Below the pieces are notes generated by a model that had not been told where the DNA came from, did not search any database, and saw nothing but the letters and a program-made list of their open reading frames with translations. DNA of 64,000 nt from Pilimelia anulata (lineage in GTDB: Bacteria; Actinomycetota; Actinomycetes; Mycobacteriales; Micromonosporaceae): contig NZ_BMQB01000002.1 in assembly GCF_014647895.1 (NCBI RefSeq), positions 558,001-622,000 of the forward strand. Direction: 5' to 3'. Numbering within the stretch: the first letter of the stretch is position 1; each line of letters starts with the position of its first letter. Made by a program: the position numbers and the translations under genes. This document shows positions 9,119-18,075 of this stretch, in pieces.

Positions 9119-9651
9119 CCACCGGTGAGCCCGACGGCCTGGACCGGCTCTGGACGCCGCACCGGATGGCGTACCTGAAGGGGCAGAACCGCCCGGCCGA
9201 CGCCGGCGAGGGGCCCGGCTGCCCGTTCTGCCGCGCGCCGGACGAGGCCAAGGACGAGTCGCTGGTGATCGCCCGCGGCGCGCACGTGTTCGCGGTGCTG
9301 AACCTGTACCCGTACAACCCCGGCCACCTGCTCGTCTGCCCGTACCGGCACGTCGCCGACTACACCGACCTGACCGACCCGGAGACCGACGAGCTGTCCC
9401 GGTTCACGGCGACCGCGATGCGGGTGGTGCGGTCGGTCAGCCGGGCGCACGGGTTCAACCTGGGGATGAACCAGGGGAGCGTGGCGGGGGCGGGGATCGC
9501 CGCGCACCTGCACCAGCACGTGGTGCCGCGGTGGGGCGGGGATGCCAACTTCATGCCGATCGTGGGCCGGACGAAGGTGCTGCCGCAGCTCCTCACCGAC
9601 ACCCGCGACCTGCTCGCCGCCGCCTGGCCCCCCGGCCCCGGCCCGGCCTGA
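9115..9651 (+). CDS. HIT-domain protein, probable diadenosine tetraphosphate phosphorylase
   Basis: The 178-residue protein has the histidine-triad motif HLHQHVV near the C-terminus and an N-terminal CPFC pair that may bind zinc. The mycobacterial protein in the same place next to thrS (Rv2613c) is an Ap4A phosphorylase. Aminoacyl-tRNA synthetases make Ap4A as a by-product, so translational coupling to thrS makes sense. The ATG overlaps the thrS stop by 4 bases. The function is inferred from family and synteny. Confidence 0.88.
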   Translation: MTTGEPDGLDRLWTPHRMAYLKGQNRPADAGEGPGCPFCRAPDEAKDESLVIARGAHVFAVLNLYPYNPGHLLVCPYRHVADYTDLTDPETDELSRFTATAMRVVRSVSRAHGFNLGMNQGSVAGAGIAAHLHQHVVPRWGGDANFMPIVGRTKVLPQLLTDTRDLLAAAWPPGPGPA

Positions 9652-9855
9652 GCCGCCGGGCGCCCGCCCGGATCCGACATCGCCACGCCCCGCCATCGCC
9701 GCGGGCGCGCGCTGTCGGCAGGTAACCCATCTTCCTAGGATGCCTTACGGGGTGTGCTGTCGATCATCGGAAACGGGCACAGTGGAGCGCCGGCGCGTGA
9801 CGGGTGTCGCGCAATCGGCCGGCGGCGGGGGATGAATCCGGGTGGCGGCGCGGGT

Positions 9856-9861
9856 TAGGCT
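9856..9861 (+). promoter_or_regulatory. Probable -10 box for the FAD monooxygenase gene
   Basis: TAGGCT about 70 bases before the start. It suggests the monooxygenase is not simply part of the thrS-HIT operon. Confidence 0.4.
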
Positions 9862-9934
9862 GCCGGTATTCATCACGCGTTGAACTCCGGCGCGGTGTCG
9901 GCGTGCGGCGCGTACCCCGGCGAGGACGGTGGCG

Positions 9935-11158
9935 ATGAGCGAGCGGACGACATGTGTGGTGGCCGGCGGCGGGCCGGCCGGGATGGTGCTGGGGCTGCTG
10001 CTCGCCCGGGCCGGGGTCGAGGTCACCGTGCTGGAGAAGCACGCCGACTTCCTCCGCGACTTCCGCGGCGACACGGTGCACCCCTCCACCCTGACCCTGC
10101 TGGACGAGCTGGGACTCGGCGAGCGGTTCGCCGCGCTGCCGCAGAGCCACGTGCGGGAGGTGGGGTTCCCGCTGAGCGGCGGCGGGCTGGTGCGGGTGGC
10201 CGACCTGAGCCGGCTGAACGTGCCGCACCCGTACATCGCGATGGTCCCGCAGTGGGACCTGCTCAACCTGCTGGCCTCGGCCGGGCGGGCGGAGCCGGCG
10301 TTCACGCTGCGGATGGAGACCGAGGTGACCGGCCTGCTGCGCAGCCCCGGCCGGGTGCACGGGGTGGCGTACCGGACGGCGGACGGGCGCACCGGCGAGC
10401 TGCGCGCCGACCTGGTGGTCGGCTGCGACGGGCGTTGGTCGACCGTGCGCCGGGAGGCCGGGCTGGTGCCGGAGGAGTACCCGGTGCCGATCGACGCCTG
10501 GTGGTTCCGGCTGCCCCGGCACGCCCGCGACGACGGGTCCGGGCTCGCGCCGGCCGCCGCTCCGGGGCGGTTCGCGGTGGCGATCCCGCGGCCCGACTAC
10601 TTCCAGATCGCGTACGTCGCCCGCAAGGGGACGGACGCCGAGCTGCGGGCGCGCGGGGTGGCCGCGTTCCGCTCCGACGTGGCCGAGCTGTACCCGTGGC
10701 TGGCCGACCGGGTGGACGAGCTGAAGTCCATGGACGACGTCAAGCACCTCGACGTCCGGCTCAACCGGCTGCCGCGCTGGCACGCCGAGGGGGTGCTGTG
10801 CATCGGCGACGCCGCGCACGCGATGTCCCCGGTCGGCGGCGTCGGCATCAACCTGGCCGTGCAGGACGCGGTGGCGGCGGCGACGCTGCTGGCCGGGCCG
10901 CTGCGCCGGGGTACGGCCACCGGCGCCGAGCTGGCCCGGGTGCGCGAGCGGCGGCTCCTGCCGACGGTGCTGGTGCAGCGGCTCCAGCGGCTGATGCACC
11001 GGGCGTTCGTCGTGCCGATCCTGGACGGCCGCCGGGCCGGGCCGCCGGCGCCGGTGCTGGGGCTGGTGCGGCGGGTGCCGCAGCTCTCGGTGGTGCCGGC
11101 GTACCTGATCGGGGTGGGCTTCCGCCCGGAGCACGCCCCGGACTTCGCCCGCCGCTGA
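9935..11158 (+). CDS. FAD-dependent monooxygenase, p-hydroxybenzoate hydroxylase type
   Basis: The 407-residue flavoprotein shows the FAD-binding Rossmann motif GGGPAGMVLG at the N-terminus and the second FAD motif GDAAHAMSPVGGVGINLAVQDA-like stretch near residues 290-310, preceded by a DxxxGCDG segment. This places it in the FAD_binding_3 group of aromatic hydroxylases and related oxidases. The substrate is unknown. ATG 9935 is preferred over GTG 9929 because GAGGA (9922-9926) is 8 bases upstream of it. The gene stands between the HIT gene and pgsA, where related genomes have no gene of this kind, and ends at a strong terminator. Confidence 0.85.
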   Translation: MSERTTCVVAGGGPAGMVLGLLLARAGVEVTVLEKHADFLRDFRGDTVHPSTLTLLDELGLGERFAALPQSHVREVGFPLSGGGLVRVADLSRLNVPHPYIAMVPQWDLLNLLASAGRAEPAFTLRMETEVTGLLRSPGRVHGVAYRTADGRTGELRADLVVGCDGRWSTVRREAGLVPEEYPVPIDAWWFRLPRHARDDGSGLAPAAAPGRFAVAIPRPDYFQIAYVARKGTDAELRARGVAAFRSDVAELYPWLADRVDELKSMDDVKHLDVRLNRLPRWHAEGVLCIGDAAHAMSPVGGVGINLAVQDAVAAATLLAGPLRRGTATGAELARVRERRLLPTVLVQRLQRLMHRAFVVPILDGRRAGPPAPVLGLVRRVPQLSVVPAYLIGVGFRPEHAPDFARR

Positions 11159-11179
11159 CCCGCTCCGCCGCCGCCCGAC

Positions 11180-11219
11180 CCCGGCATCGCCGCCGGGCCC
11201 GCGCGGCGGCGATGCCGGG
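11180..11219. terminator. Bidirectional terminator hairpin
   Basis: Perfect 16-bp inverted repeat (11180-11195 and 11204-11219) with an 8-base loop, between the convergent monooxygenase and EF-G-like genes. Confidence 0.8.
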
Positions 11220-11269
11220 CCCGCGCCGGTCGGTACGACGTCCGCCACCGTACGCGCGGCGGCGGGCGG

Positions 11270-13408
11270 TCAGCGGGTGGCGGTGACCGGGGCCGGCGCG
11301 GGCTCGTACCGGGCGAACGCCCGGCTGAACGACCCCGCGCCGGAGGTCATCGCGCGCAGCTCGACCGCGTACCGCAGCAGCTCCCGCGCCGGCACCTCCG
11401 CCCGGACGACCGCCAGGTCCGGGCGGGCCGGGTCGACGTCGGTGCCGAGCACCTGGCCGCGGCGGCCGGACAGGTCGCCCATGACCGCGCCGAGCAGCGC
11501 CTCCGGCACCCGGATCGTGACCGCGTCGACCGGCTCCAGCAGGGTGATCCCGCCCTCGGCCGCCGCCGTCCGCAGGGCCAGCGCGGCGGCGGCGCGGAAC
11601 GCGGCGTCGGAGGAGTCGACGCTGTGCGCCCGCCCGTCGACCAGGGTCACCTGGACGTCGACGACCGGATGGCCGGCGATGCCGGCGGCGAGCTTGTCCC
11701 GGACGCCGCGCTCGACCGCGGGCACGTACGCGTGCGGTACTGCGCCGCCGACGATCTTGTCCACGAAGCTGACCCCGGTACCCCGCGGCTGCGGCTCGAC
11801 CAGCAGGTCCACGACCGCGAACTGGCCGTGCCCGCCGGTCTGCTTGACGTGCCGGCCGTGCCCGCGGGCGGGGTGCTCGAACGTCTCCCGCAGCGGTACG
11901 ACGACCGGCTCGGTCTCGACCGCGACCCCGCCGGCGCGCAGCCGGTGCAGCGCGACGTCGGCGTGCGCCTCGCCGGTGCACCACAGCACGAGCTGGCCGG
12001 TGTCGGCGGCGCGCTCCAGCCGCATGGTCGGGTCGCCGACGATGAGCCGGGCGAGGTTGCGGGCCAGCGCGTCCTCGTCGGTCCGCTTGCCGGCCCGGAC
12101 GGCGACCGGCAGCAGCGGCTCGGGCAGCTCCCACGGCGCGACCAGCAGCGGGTCGGACCGGTCGGCGATCGTGTCGCCGGTGCGGGCGCTGCCGGACCGG
12201 GCGATCGCGCACAGGTCGCCGGCGATGCCGGCGGGGATCTCGCGCAGGTGCGGGCCGAGCGGCGCGTACACGTGGGCGACCCGCTCGTCGTCGTCGTGCC
12301 CGGCACCGGGTCCGCCGTTACTGTGCCCGCCGTCGCCGCGCCCGGCCGGGGCGTGGCCGGCGACGTGCACGGCGCGGTCCGGGCGCAGCGTGCCGGAGAA
12401 GACGCGGACCAGCGACACCCGCCCCAGGTACGGGTCGACGGTGCTCTTGACCACCTCAGCCGCGAGCGGCCCGGCGGGGTCGCAGGTCAGCGGCCGGGGC
12501 GTGCCGTCGGGCGCCGCCGCCGGCGGCAGCGCGTGCTCCAGCGGCGACGGGAAGCCGCTGGCCAGCAGGTCGAGCAGCCCGTCCAGGCCGACGCCGGTGG
12601 CGGCGCAGGCGGGGACGACCGGGTGGAAGTGGCCGCGGGCCACGGCCCGTTCGAGGTCGGCGGTGACCACGGCGGGGTCGACCGGCTCGCCGGCGAGGTA
12701 CCGGTCCATCAGGCCCTCGTCCTCGCTCTGCGCGATGATCGCCTCGAGCAACTGCGCCCGCGCCTCCGCGGCGGCGGCCCGCTCGGCGGCGGTGGCCGGC
12801 CGGGTGTCGGCGCCCGCCCGGACGGCGTCGGTGACGAGCTGGTGCACGCCGCCGTCGGGCAGCAGCACGGACAGCGGCAGGACGTCGCCGGCGCCGTCCT
12901 CGCCGCCGAACACCCGCTGGCACAGCGCCACGGTCTCGTCCGGGTCGGCGCGCGGGTGGTCCAGCCGGGTGACGGCGATGGCCCGCGGCATCCCGACGGC
13001 GGCGCACTCCTGCCACAGCGTCGCGGTGGCGATGTCCACGCCGGTGTCGGCGGAGACGACGAACAGCGCCCCGTCGGCGGCGCGCAGGCCGGCGCGCAGC
13101 TCGCCGACGAAGTCGGCGTAGCCGGGGGTGTCCAGCAGGTTGATCTTGATGTCGCCGTGCCGGAGCGGGGCGCAGGACAGCGTCGTGGACCGGCCCTGCG
13201 CGATGGCGGCGGGGTCGCTGTCGCCGATCGTGGTGCCGGCCGCGACGTCACCCATGCGGGTGATCGCGCCGGCCCGGTACAGCAGCGCCTCGACGAGTGT
13301 GGTCTTGCCGGCGCCGCTGTGCCCGACGACGGCCACGTTGCGGATGGCGGCCGGCGCGGCGACCGTCGGCGGCGGTCCGGCCACCCGGTCCGCACCCTTG
13401 TTCGCCAT
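11270..13408 (-). CDS. Elongation factor G-like GTPase (EF-G2 type)
   Basis: The 712-residue translational GTPase is a paralogue of EF-G. It has G1 GHSGAGKT (29-36), G3 DTPGYADF, domain II, and EF-G domains III-V at the C-terminus. The G4 box, normally NKxD, reads TRLD, and domain II has a Gly/His/Asp-rich insert (around GHSNGGPGAGHDDD). Mycobacterial EF-G2 (FusA2) is similar and has been reported to bind guanine nucleotides without ordinary EF-G activity, so a role in normal translocation is unlikely. ATG 13408 has an excellent GAGGAGGT upstream. The canonical fusA is not in this window. The gene is divergent from pgsA. Confidence 0.88.
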   Translation of the reverse strand: MANKGADRVAGPPPTVAAPAAIRNVAVVGHSGAGKTTLVEALLYRAGAITRMGDVAAGTTIGDSDPAAIAQGRSTTLSCAPLRHGDIKINLLDTPGYADFVGELRAGLRAADGALFVVSADTGVDIATATLWQECAAVGMPRAIAVTRLDHPRADPDETVALCQRVFGGEDGAGDVLPLSVLLPDGGVHQLVTDAVRAGADTRPATAAERAAAAEARAQLLEAIIAQSEDEGLMDRYLAGEPVDPAVVTADLERAVARGHFHPVVPACAATGVGLDGLLDLLASGFPSPLEHALPPAAAPDGTPRPLTCDPAGPLAAEVVKSTVDPYLGRVSLVRVFSGTLRPDRAVHVAGHAPAGRGDGGHSNGGPGAGHDDDERVAHVYAPLGPHLREIPAGIAGDLCAIARSGSARTGDTIADRSDPLLVAPWELPEPLLPVAVRAGKRTDEDALARNLARLIVGDPTMRLERAADTGQLVLWCTGEAHADVALHRLRAGGVAVETEPVVVPLRETFEHPARGHGRHVKQTGGHGQFAVVDLLVEPQPRGTGVSFVDKIVGGAVPHAYVPAVERGVRDKLAAGIAGHPVVDVQVTLVDGRAHSVDSSDAAFRAAAALALRTAAAEGGITLLEPVDAVTIRVPEALLGAVMGDLSGRRGQVLGTDVDPARPDLAVVRAEVPARELLRYAVELRAMTSGAGSFSRAFARYEPAPAPVTATR

Positions 13409-13560
13409 CGGCGCACCTCCTCGCGGGCTCGGCGGCCCCTCGCCCGAGTGTGCCGCACGTACCGGGCTTTTCGGGCGGCTGTCGGCCAGTCCGGGGGAAA
13501 CCGGGGCGGGACCACCCGGCCGCGACCCCTCCGGTCGCGCGGCGCCGGGCGGGGCGCGGA

Positions 13561-13566
13561 TAGGGT
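13561..13566 (+). promoter_or_regulatory. -10 box of the pgsA operon
   Basis: TAGGGT ends 9 bases before the pgsA ATG, giving a leader of only 2-3 bases. The operon for phosphatidylinositol mannoside synthesis would start here. Confidence 0.5.
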
Positions 13567-13575
13567 GGGACCGCC

Positions 13576-14187
13576 ATGGCGAAGATCTTCAGTGAGTCCG
13601 CGCGCGTGGGCACCGCCCGGCTCGTCGAGCCCGCCGCGCGGGGGCTCCTGCGCGCCGGCCTGACCCCCAACGCCGTCACGGTGATCGGCACGGTCGGCGT
13701 GCTCGCCGGGTCGTACCTCGGCGCCCGCGGCTGGCTGCTCGCCGCGGCCGGCATCGTGACGTTCTTCGCGCTCACCGACGTCCTCGACGGGACGATGGCC
13801 CGGCTGCACGGCGGCGCCACCCGGTTCGGCGCGCTGCTGGACTCCAGCCTCGACCGGGTCGCCGACGGCGCGATCTTCGGCGCGGTCGCCTACTGGGCGT
13901 ACACCGAGGGGGCCGGCGGCACGCTCGCCGCCGCGCTGGTCTGCCTGGCCGGCGGCCAGGTCGTCTCGTACGTCAAGGCCCGGGCCGAGGGCCTCGGCTT
14001 CCGCTGCGACGTCGGCCTGGCCGAGCGGTTCGAGCGGCTGATCCTCGTCGGCGTCGGCGCCGTGCTGACCGACGGGTTCGGGCTGCCGTGGGGGATGGCG
14101 GTGGCGCTCGGCGTGCTCGGCGCGCTCACGGTGGTCACCATCGGCCAGCGCATCCGGTACGTGGCGCTGCAGGCCCGCCGGGCATGA
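13576..14187 (+). CDS. pgsA: Phosphatidylinositol phosphate synthase (CDP-alcohol phosphatidyltransferase)
   Basis: This 203-residue integral membrane enzyme joins CDP-diacylglycerol and inositol-3-phosphate, the first committed step to phosphatidylinositol and its mannosides. The family motif DGxxAR-x8-Gxxx-D-xxx-D is complete in DGTMARLHGG...GALLDSSLD. Several hydrophobic segments fit the six-helix fold. The downstream acyltransferase and pimA support the PI rather than the PG role. The stop overlaps the next gene by 4 bases (ATGA). Confidence 0.93.
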   Translation: MAKIFSESARVGTARLVEPAARGLLRAGLTPNAVTVIGTVGVLAGSYLGARGWLLAAAGIVTFFALTDVLDGTMARLHGGATRFGALLDSSLDRVADGAIFGAVAYWAYTEGAGGTLAAALVCLAGGQVVSYVKARAEGLGFRCDVGLAERFERLILVGVGAVLTDGFGLPWGMAVALGVLGALTVVTIGQRIRYVALQARRA

Positions 14188-15065
14188 GCGGCCGGCTGAC
14201 CACGCTCGGGTACACCGCCGCCTGGCGCCTGGTCCGGGCGCTGCCGCAGCCGGTGGCCGCCGCGGCCTTCCGTGCCGGCGCCGACCTGGCCGCCGGCCGC
14301 GGCGGGGCCGGGGTCGCCCGGCTGCGCGGCAACCTGCGCCGGGTGGTCGGCCCGGCCGTGCCCGAGCCCGCGCTGGACCACCTGGTCCGGGCCGCCATGC
14401 GCTCGTACGCCCGGTACTACCTCGAGGCGTTCCGGCTGCCCGCGCTGTCCCGCGCGCGCATCCGGGACGGCTTCCGGCTGGCCGGCGCCGACCTGCTCGC
14501 CGCCGACGTGGCCGCCGGCCGGGGCGCGATCCTCGCCCTGCCGCACGCCGGCAACTGGGACGCCGCCGGGGCGTGGGTGGCCGCGAACGGCTGGCCGATC
14601 GTCACGGTCGTCGAGCGGCTGGAGCCGGCCGCCCTGTACGAGCGGTTCCTCGCCTTCCGCCGCGGCCTCGGCATGGAGATCGTCCCGCTGACCGGCGGCC
14701 CGCCGCCGCTGCGCGAGCTGGTCCGCAAGCTGCGCGCCGGGTACCTGGTGCCGCTGCTGGCCGACCGGGACCTCGGCAGCACCGGCGTGCCGGTCCGGTT
14801 CTTCGGCGCGCAGGCCCGGATGCCCGGCGGCCCGGCGGCGCTGGCCGTGCTCACCGGGGCGCCGCTGTACACGGTCGACATGTGGTACGACGCCGAGGGC
14901 CCGCGCGGCCGGCTGACCGGCCCGCTGCCGGTGCCCGCCACGGGCAGCCGGGACGAGCGGGTGCGCGCGCTCACCCAGGGGATCGCCGACCGGTTCGCCG
15001 CCGGCATCGCCGCCCACCCCGCCGACTGGCACATGCTCCAGCGCGTGTGGCCGGGGGAGGCGTGA
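14184..15065 (+). CDS. Phosphatidylinositol mannoside acyltransferase (PatA-like)
   Basis: The 293-residue protein belongs to the LpxL/HtrB acyltransferase family. The catalytic Hx4D motif is seen as HAGNWD (H121, D126). In mycobacteria the protein in this place (Rv2611c, PatA) transfers palmitate to the mannose of PIM1/PIM2. Position between pgsA and pimA, with 4-base overlap to pgsA and overlap to pimA, supports the same role at the inner face of the membrane. The ATG start is fixed by the ATGA overlap. Confidence 0.92.
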   Translation: MSGRLTTLGYTAAWRLVRALPQPVAAAAFRAGADLAAGRGGAGVARLRGNLRRVVGPAVPEPALDHLVRAAMRSYARYYLEAFRLPALSRARIRDGFRLAGADLLAADVAAGRGAILALPHAGNWDAAGAWVAANGWPIVTVVERLEPAALYERFLAFRRGLGMEIVPLTGGPPPLRELVRKLRAGYLVPLLADRDLGSTGVPVRFFGAQARMPGGPAALAVLTGAPLYTVDMWYDAEGPRGRLTGPLPVPATGSRDERVRALTQGIADRFAAGIAAHPADWHMLQRVWPGEA

Positions 15066-16249
15066 TGCGGATCGGCCTGGTCTGCCCGTACTCGTTCGAC
15101 GTCCCCGGCGGGGTGCAGGGCCACATCCGGGACCTGGCCGAGACGCTGCGCGGCCTCGGCCACGGGGTCAGCGTGCTGGCCCCGGCGCACGACGACGCCG
15201 CGCTGCCGCCGTACGCGGTCAGCGCCGGCCGGGCCGTCCCCGTGCCGTACAACGGGTCGGTGGCCCGGCTGGCCTTCGGGCCGCTGTCGGCCGCCCGGGT
15301 CCGGCGCTGGCTGGCCGCGGGGGAGTTCGACGTGCTGCACGTGCACGAGCCGCTCACGCCCAGCCTGTCCCTGCTCGCGGTGCTCGGCTCCCGCTGCCCG
15401 GTCGTGGCCACCTTCCACACCGCGATGACCCGGTCCCGGGCGATGGCGGCCGCGCAGAACGTCCTGCAGCTCGTGCTGGAGCGGATCACCGCCCGGATTG
15501 CCGTCAGCGCGCTCGCCCGCCGGGTCCAGGTCGAGCACCTGGACGGCGGCGCGGTCGAGATCCCCAACGGCGTCGCGGTCGCCGCCTTCCGCGACGCCGA
15601 GCCGCTGCCCGGCTGGCCCGGCCCGGTCGGCCCCGGCAGCGGCGGCACGGTCGGCTTCCTGGGCCGGTACGACGAGCCGCGCAAGGGCTTCCCGATCCTG
15701 CTGCGCGCCTTCGCGGGCCTGGCCGCCGACCGGCCCGGCGCGCGCCTGCTGGTGGCCGGGCGGGGCGACGCCGACGCGGCCCTGGCCGGCGTACCGGCCG
15801 GGCTGCGCGACCGGGTCACGTTCCTCGGGATGGTCCCCGACGCCACCAGGGCGCGGATGCTGCGCAGCGTGCACGCGTACGCCGCGCCGAACACCGGCGG
15901 CGAGTCCTTCGGCATGATCCTCACCGAGGCGATGGCCGCCGGCGCCCCGGTGGTGGCCAGCGACCTGGACGCGTTCCGCCGGGTGCTCGCCGGCGGCACC
16001 GCGGGCGTGCTGTTCCCGACCGGCGACGACGGCGCGCTGCGGGCGGCGCTGGCGGGGCTGCTGGACGACGGCGCGGAGCGGGCCCGGCTGGCCGCGGCGG
16101 CGGCGTCGGCGGTGGCGGCGTACGACTGGCCGCTGGTGGCCGGCCGGGTCCTGGAGGTGTACGCCGCGGCGATCGAGATCGGCACGGCCCGCACCCCGGT
16201 GCCCCCGGACCGGGTGGCCGCCGAGATCACCGCCCTCTGGGACTCCTGA
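15065..16249 (+). CDS. pimA: Phosphatidyl-myo-inositol mannosyltransferase PimA
   Basis: This 394-residue GT4 glycosyltransferase moves mannose from GDP-mannose to the 2-position of phosphatidylinositol. It opens with the PimA-type sequence MRIGLVCPYSFDVPGGVQGH, has the central GFLGRYDEPRKGF stretch and the GT4 donor-site motif ESFGMILTEAMAAG (EX7E). The ATG at 15065 shares its A with the acyltransferase stop; a GTG one codon earlier is an alternative. It completes the pgsA-acyltransferase-pimA operon. Confidence 0.95.
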   Translation: MRIGLVCPYSFDVPGGVQGHIRDLAETLRGLGHGVSVLAPAHDDAALPPYAVSAGRAVPVPYNGSVARLAFGPLSAARVRRWLAAGEFDVLHVHEPLTPSLSLLAVLGSRCPVVATFHTAMTRSRAMAAAQNVLQLVLERITARIAVSALARRVQVEHLDGGAVEIPNGVAVAAFRDAEPLPGWPGPVGPGSGGTVGFLGRYDEPRKGFPILLRAFAGLAADRPGARLLVAGRGDADAALAGVPAGLRDRVTFLGMVPDATRARMLRSVHAYAAPNTGGESFGMILTEAMAAGAPVVASDLDAFRRVLAGGTAGVLFPTGDDGALRAALAGLLDDGAERARLAAAAASAVAAYDWPLVAGRVLEVYAAAIEIGTARTPVPPDRVAAEITALWDS

Positions 16250-16395
16250 CCCGCCCCGGGGATGCCCGACCCCGCCCCGGGGATGTCGGCCGAGCGGTGG
16301 GGGACACGCGCCGGCCGGTGGGGTCGCACGGCGCGTTCCGGTGCGATTCGGTCACCCGCGCGGCCCGCGGGCGGGCGCACCGGGCCGGGCCGGCC

Positions 16396-16401
16396 TACGA
16401 T
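16396..16401 (+). promoter_or_regulatory. -10 box for the LemA-like gene (leaderless)
   Basis: TACGAT ends 7 bases before ATG 16409. Confidence 0.45.
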
Positions 16402-16408
16402 GCCGGTC

Positions 16409-16966
16409 ATGCTTCTCATGGCAGTGCTGCTCGCCGTGGCCCTCGCCGGCCTGTACGCCGCGTGGACCGCGGCCCGGGTCGACCGGCTGCACGCCCGGGC
16501 CGCCGCCGCCGGCCGGGCGCTCGACGCCCACCTGGTCCGGCGGGCCGCCGCCGCGGCGGTGCTGGCCGAGCAGCTCCCCGCCCCCGGCCTGTACACCGTG
16601 GCCCGCAGCGCGCTCGACGGCGCCGGCGACCGCGAGGCCGCGGAGAACGACCTCACCCGGCAACTACAGTGCGTAGCGGGCCGCTGCGACCTGTCCGAGC
16701 CCGTGCGGGCCGCCTGCCGGCGGGTGGCGGTGGCCCGGCAGGTGCACACCGACCTCGTCCGGGACGCGCTGGCGGTGCGCCGGCAGCGGCTGGTCCGGCT
16801 GCTCCGGCTGGACCGGCGGCACGCGTGCCCTGCGTACTTCGACATCCAGGACCCGGCGCTGGCCGCGCCGGCGCCCGTGCTGGTCCCCGCGGGGGCGCCC
16901 GGCGCCGGGCCGCGCCCCGCCCCGGTGGTAGTGAAACAGGCCACAGGCCAGGCCACGGGGGTTTGA
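16409..16966 (+). CDS. LemA-like membrane-anchored protein
   Basis: The 185-residue protein has one N-terminal hydrophobic helix (about 1-20) followed by a helical cytoplasmic or external part rich in Arg and Ala. The segments AENDLTRQL, VRDALAVRRQRLVRLLRL and the ending YFDIQDP resemble LemA-family proteins of unknown function. A Pro/Ala-rich tail follows. An ATG three codons upstream (16400) would overlap the -10 box, so 16409 is chosen. It lies between pimA and pdxS; a membrane protein of unknown role is found near this place in mycobacteria too. Confidence 0.7.
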   Translation: MLLMAVLLAVALAGLYAAWTAARVDRLHARAAAAGRALDAHLVRRAAAAAVLAEQLPAPGLYTVARSALDGAGDREAAENDLTRQLQCVAGRCDLSEPVRAACRRVAVARQVHTDLVRDALAVRRQRLVRLLRLDRRHACPAYFDIQDPALAAPAPVLVPAGAPGAGPRPAPVVVKQATGQATGV

Positions 16967-16997
16967 TTGGCCGTCGGGCGGGCCCGACCACGCGGCG

Positions 16998-17003
16998 TAG
17001 CAT
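16998..17003 (+). promoter_or_regulatory. Probable -10 box of pdxS
   Basis: TAGCAT, giving a leader of about 58 bases that includes the ribosome binding site GAGGAG before GTG 17068. Confidence 0.4.
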
Positions 17004-17067
17004 GACCGGCGACTCACCACCCCGTCCGGTGAGCGCTGGGCCGTCCCGTCCGAGGAGCTGAACCGCC

Positions 17068-17982
17068 GTGTCGACCAACCCCGAGAACGCCCCCGCCGCC
17101 CCCGCCGTCGGCACGGCCCGCGTCAAGCGCGGCATGGCCGAGATGCTCAAGGGCGGCGTGATCATGGACGTGGTCACCCCGGACCAGGCGAAGATCGCCG
17201 AGGACGCCGGCGCGGTCGCCGTGATGGCGCTGGAGCGGGTCCCGGCGGACATCCGCGCCCAGGGCGGCGTCTCCCGGATGAGCGACCCCGACATGATCAC
17301 CGGGATCATCGAGGCCGTCTCCATCCCGGTCATGGCCAAGGCCCGGATCGGGCACTTCGTCGAGGCGCAGATCCTCCAGTCGCTCGGCGTCGACTACGTC
17401 GACGAGTCCGAGGTGCTCACCCCGGCCGACTACGCCAACCACATCGACAAGTGGGCGTACACCGTGCCGTTCGTCTGCGGCGCCACCAACCTCGGCGAGG
17501 CGCTGCGCCGACTCACCGAGGGCGCGGCGATGATCCGGTCCAAGGGCGAGGCGGGCACCGGGGACGTCTCGAACGCCACCACCCACATGCGGAGGATCCG
17601 GGCGGAGATCCGCAGGCTGACGTCGCTGCCGGCCGACGAGCTGTACGTGGCGGCCAAGGAGTTGCAGGCCCCGTACGAGCTGGTCCGCGAGGTCGCCGAG
17701 ACCGGCAAGCTGCCGGTCGTGCTGTTCACCGCCGGCGGCATCGCCACCCCCGCCGACGCGGCGATGATGATGCAGCTCGGCGCCGAGGGCGTGTTCGTCG
17801 GCTCGGGCATCTTCAAGTCCGGCAACCCCGCCGAGCGGGCCCGGGCCATCGTCAAGGCGACGACGTTCCACGACGACCCGGACGTGCTCGCCAAGGTCTC
17901 CCGCGGGCTCGGCGAGGCCATGGTCGGGATCAACGTGGACGACATCCCCGTCCCGCACCGGCTCGCCGACCGCGGCTGGTAG
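17068..17982 (+). CDS. pdxS: Pyridoxal 5'-phosphate synthase subunit PdxS
   Basis: PdxS makes PLP from ribose-5-phosphate, glyceraldehyde-3-phosphate and ammonia supplied by PdxT; twelve copies form a double ring. The 304-residue TIM-barrel protein has all the highly conserved stretches ([69 protein letters not shown]). The lysines in [12 protein letters not shown] and MAKARIGH correspond to the substrate-binding lysines. The GTG start has GAGGAG upstream. The partner pdxT is 1.3 kb downstream, separated by a serine hydrolase gene. Confidence 0.97.
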   Translation: MSTNPENAPAAPAVGTARVKRGMAEMLKGGVIMDVVTPDQAKIAEDAGAVAVMALERVPADIRAQGGVSRMSDPDMITGIIEAVSIPVMAKARIGHFVEAQILQSLGVDYVDESEVLTPADYANHIDKWAYTVPFVCGATNLGEALRRLTEGAAMIRSKGEAGTGDVSNATTHMRRIRAEIRRLTSLPADELYVAAKELQAPYELVREVAETGKLPVVLFTAGGIATPADAAMMMQLGAEGVFVGSGIFKSGNPAERARAIVKATTFHDDPDVLAKVSRGLGEAMVGINVDDIPVPHRLADRGW

Positions 17983-18075
17983 GTCACCCGTACAGGTTCC
18001 TCCCGGGCGGCTGTACAGCGTGCTCCGAGGTTCTCCCGGCACGATGGTCGGCACCGTCTCCGGGAGGTCGAAACC

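Noticed and set aside
17990..18016. Terminator after pdxS
   Set aside because: Only a 6-bp stem (GTACAG/CTGTAC) with a 15-base loop; too weak to call.
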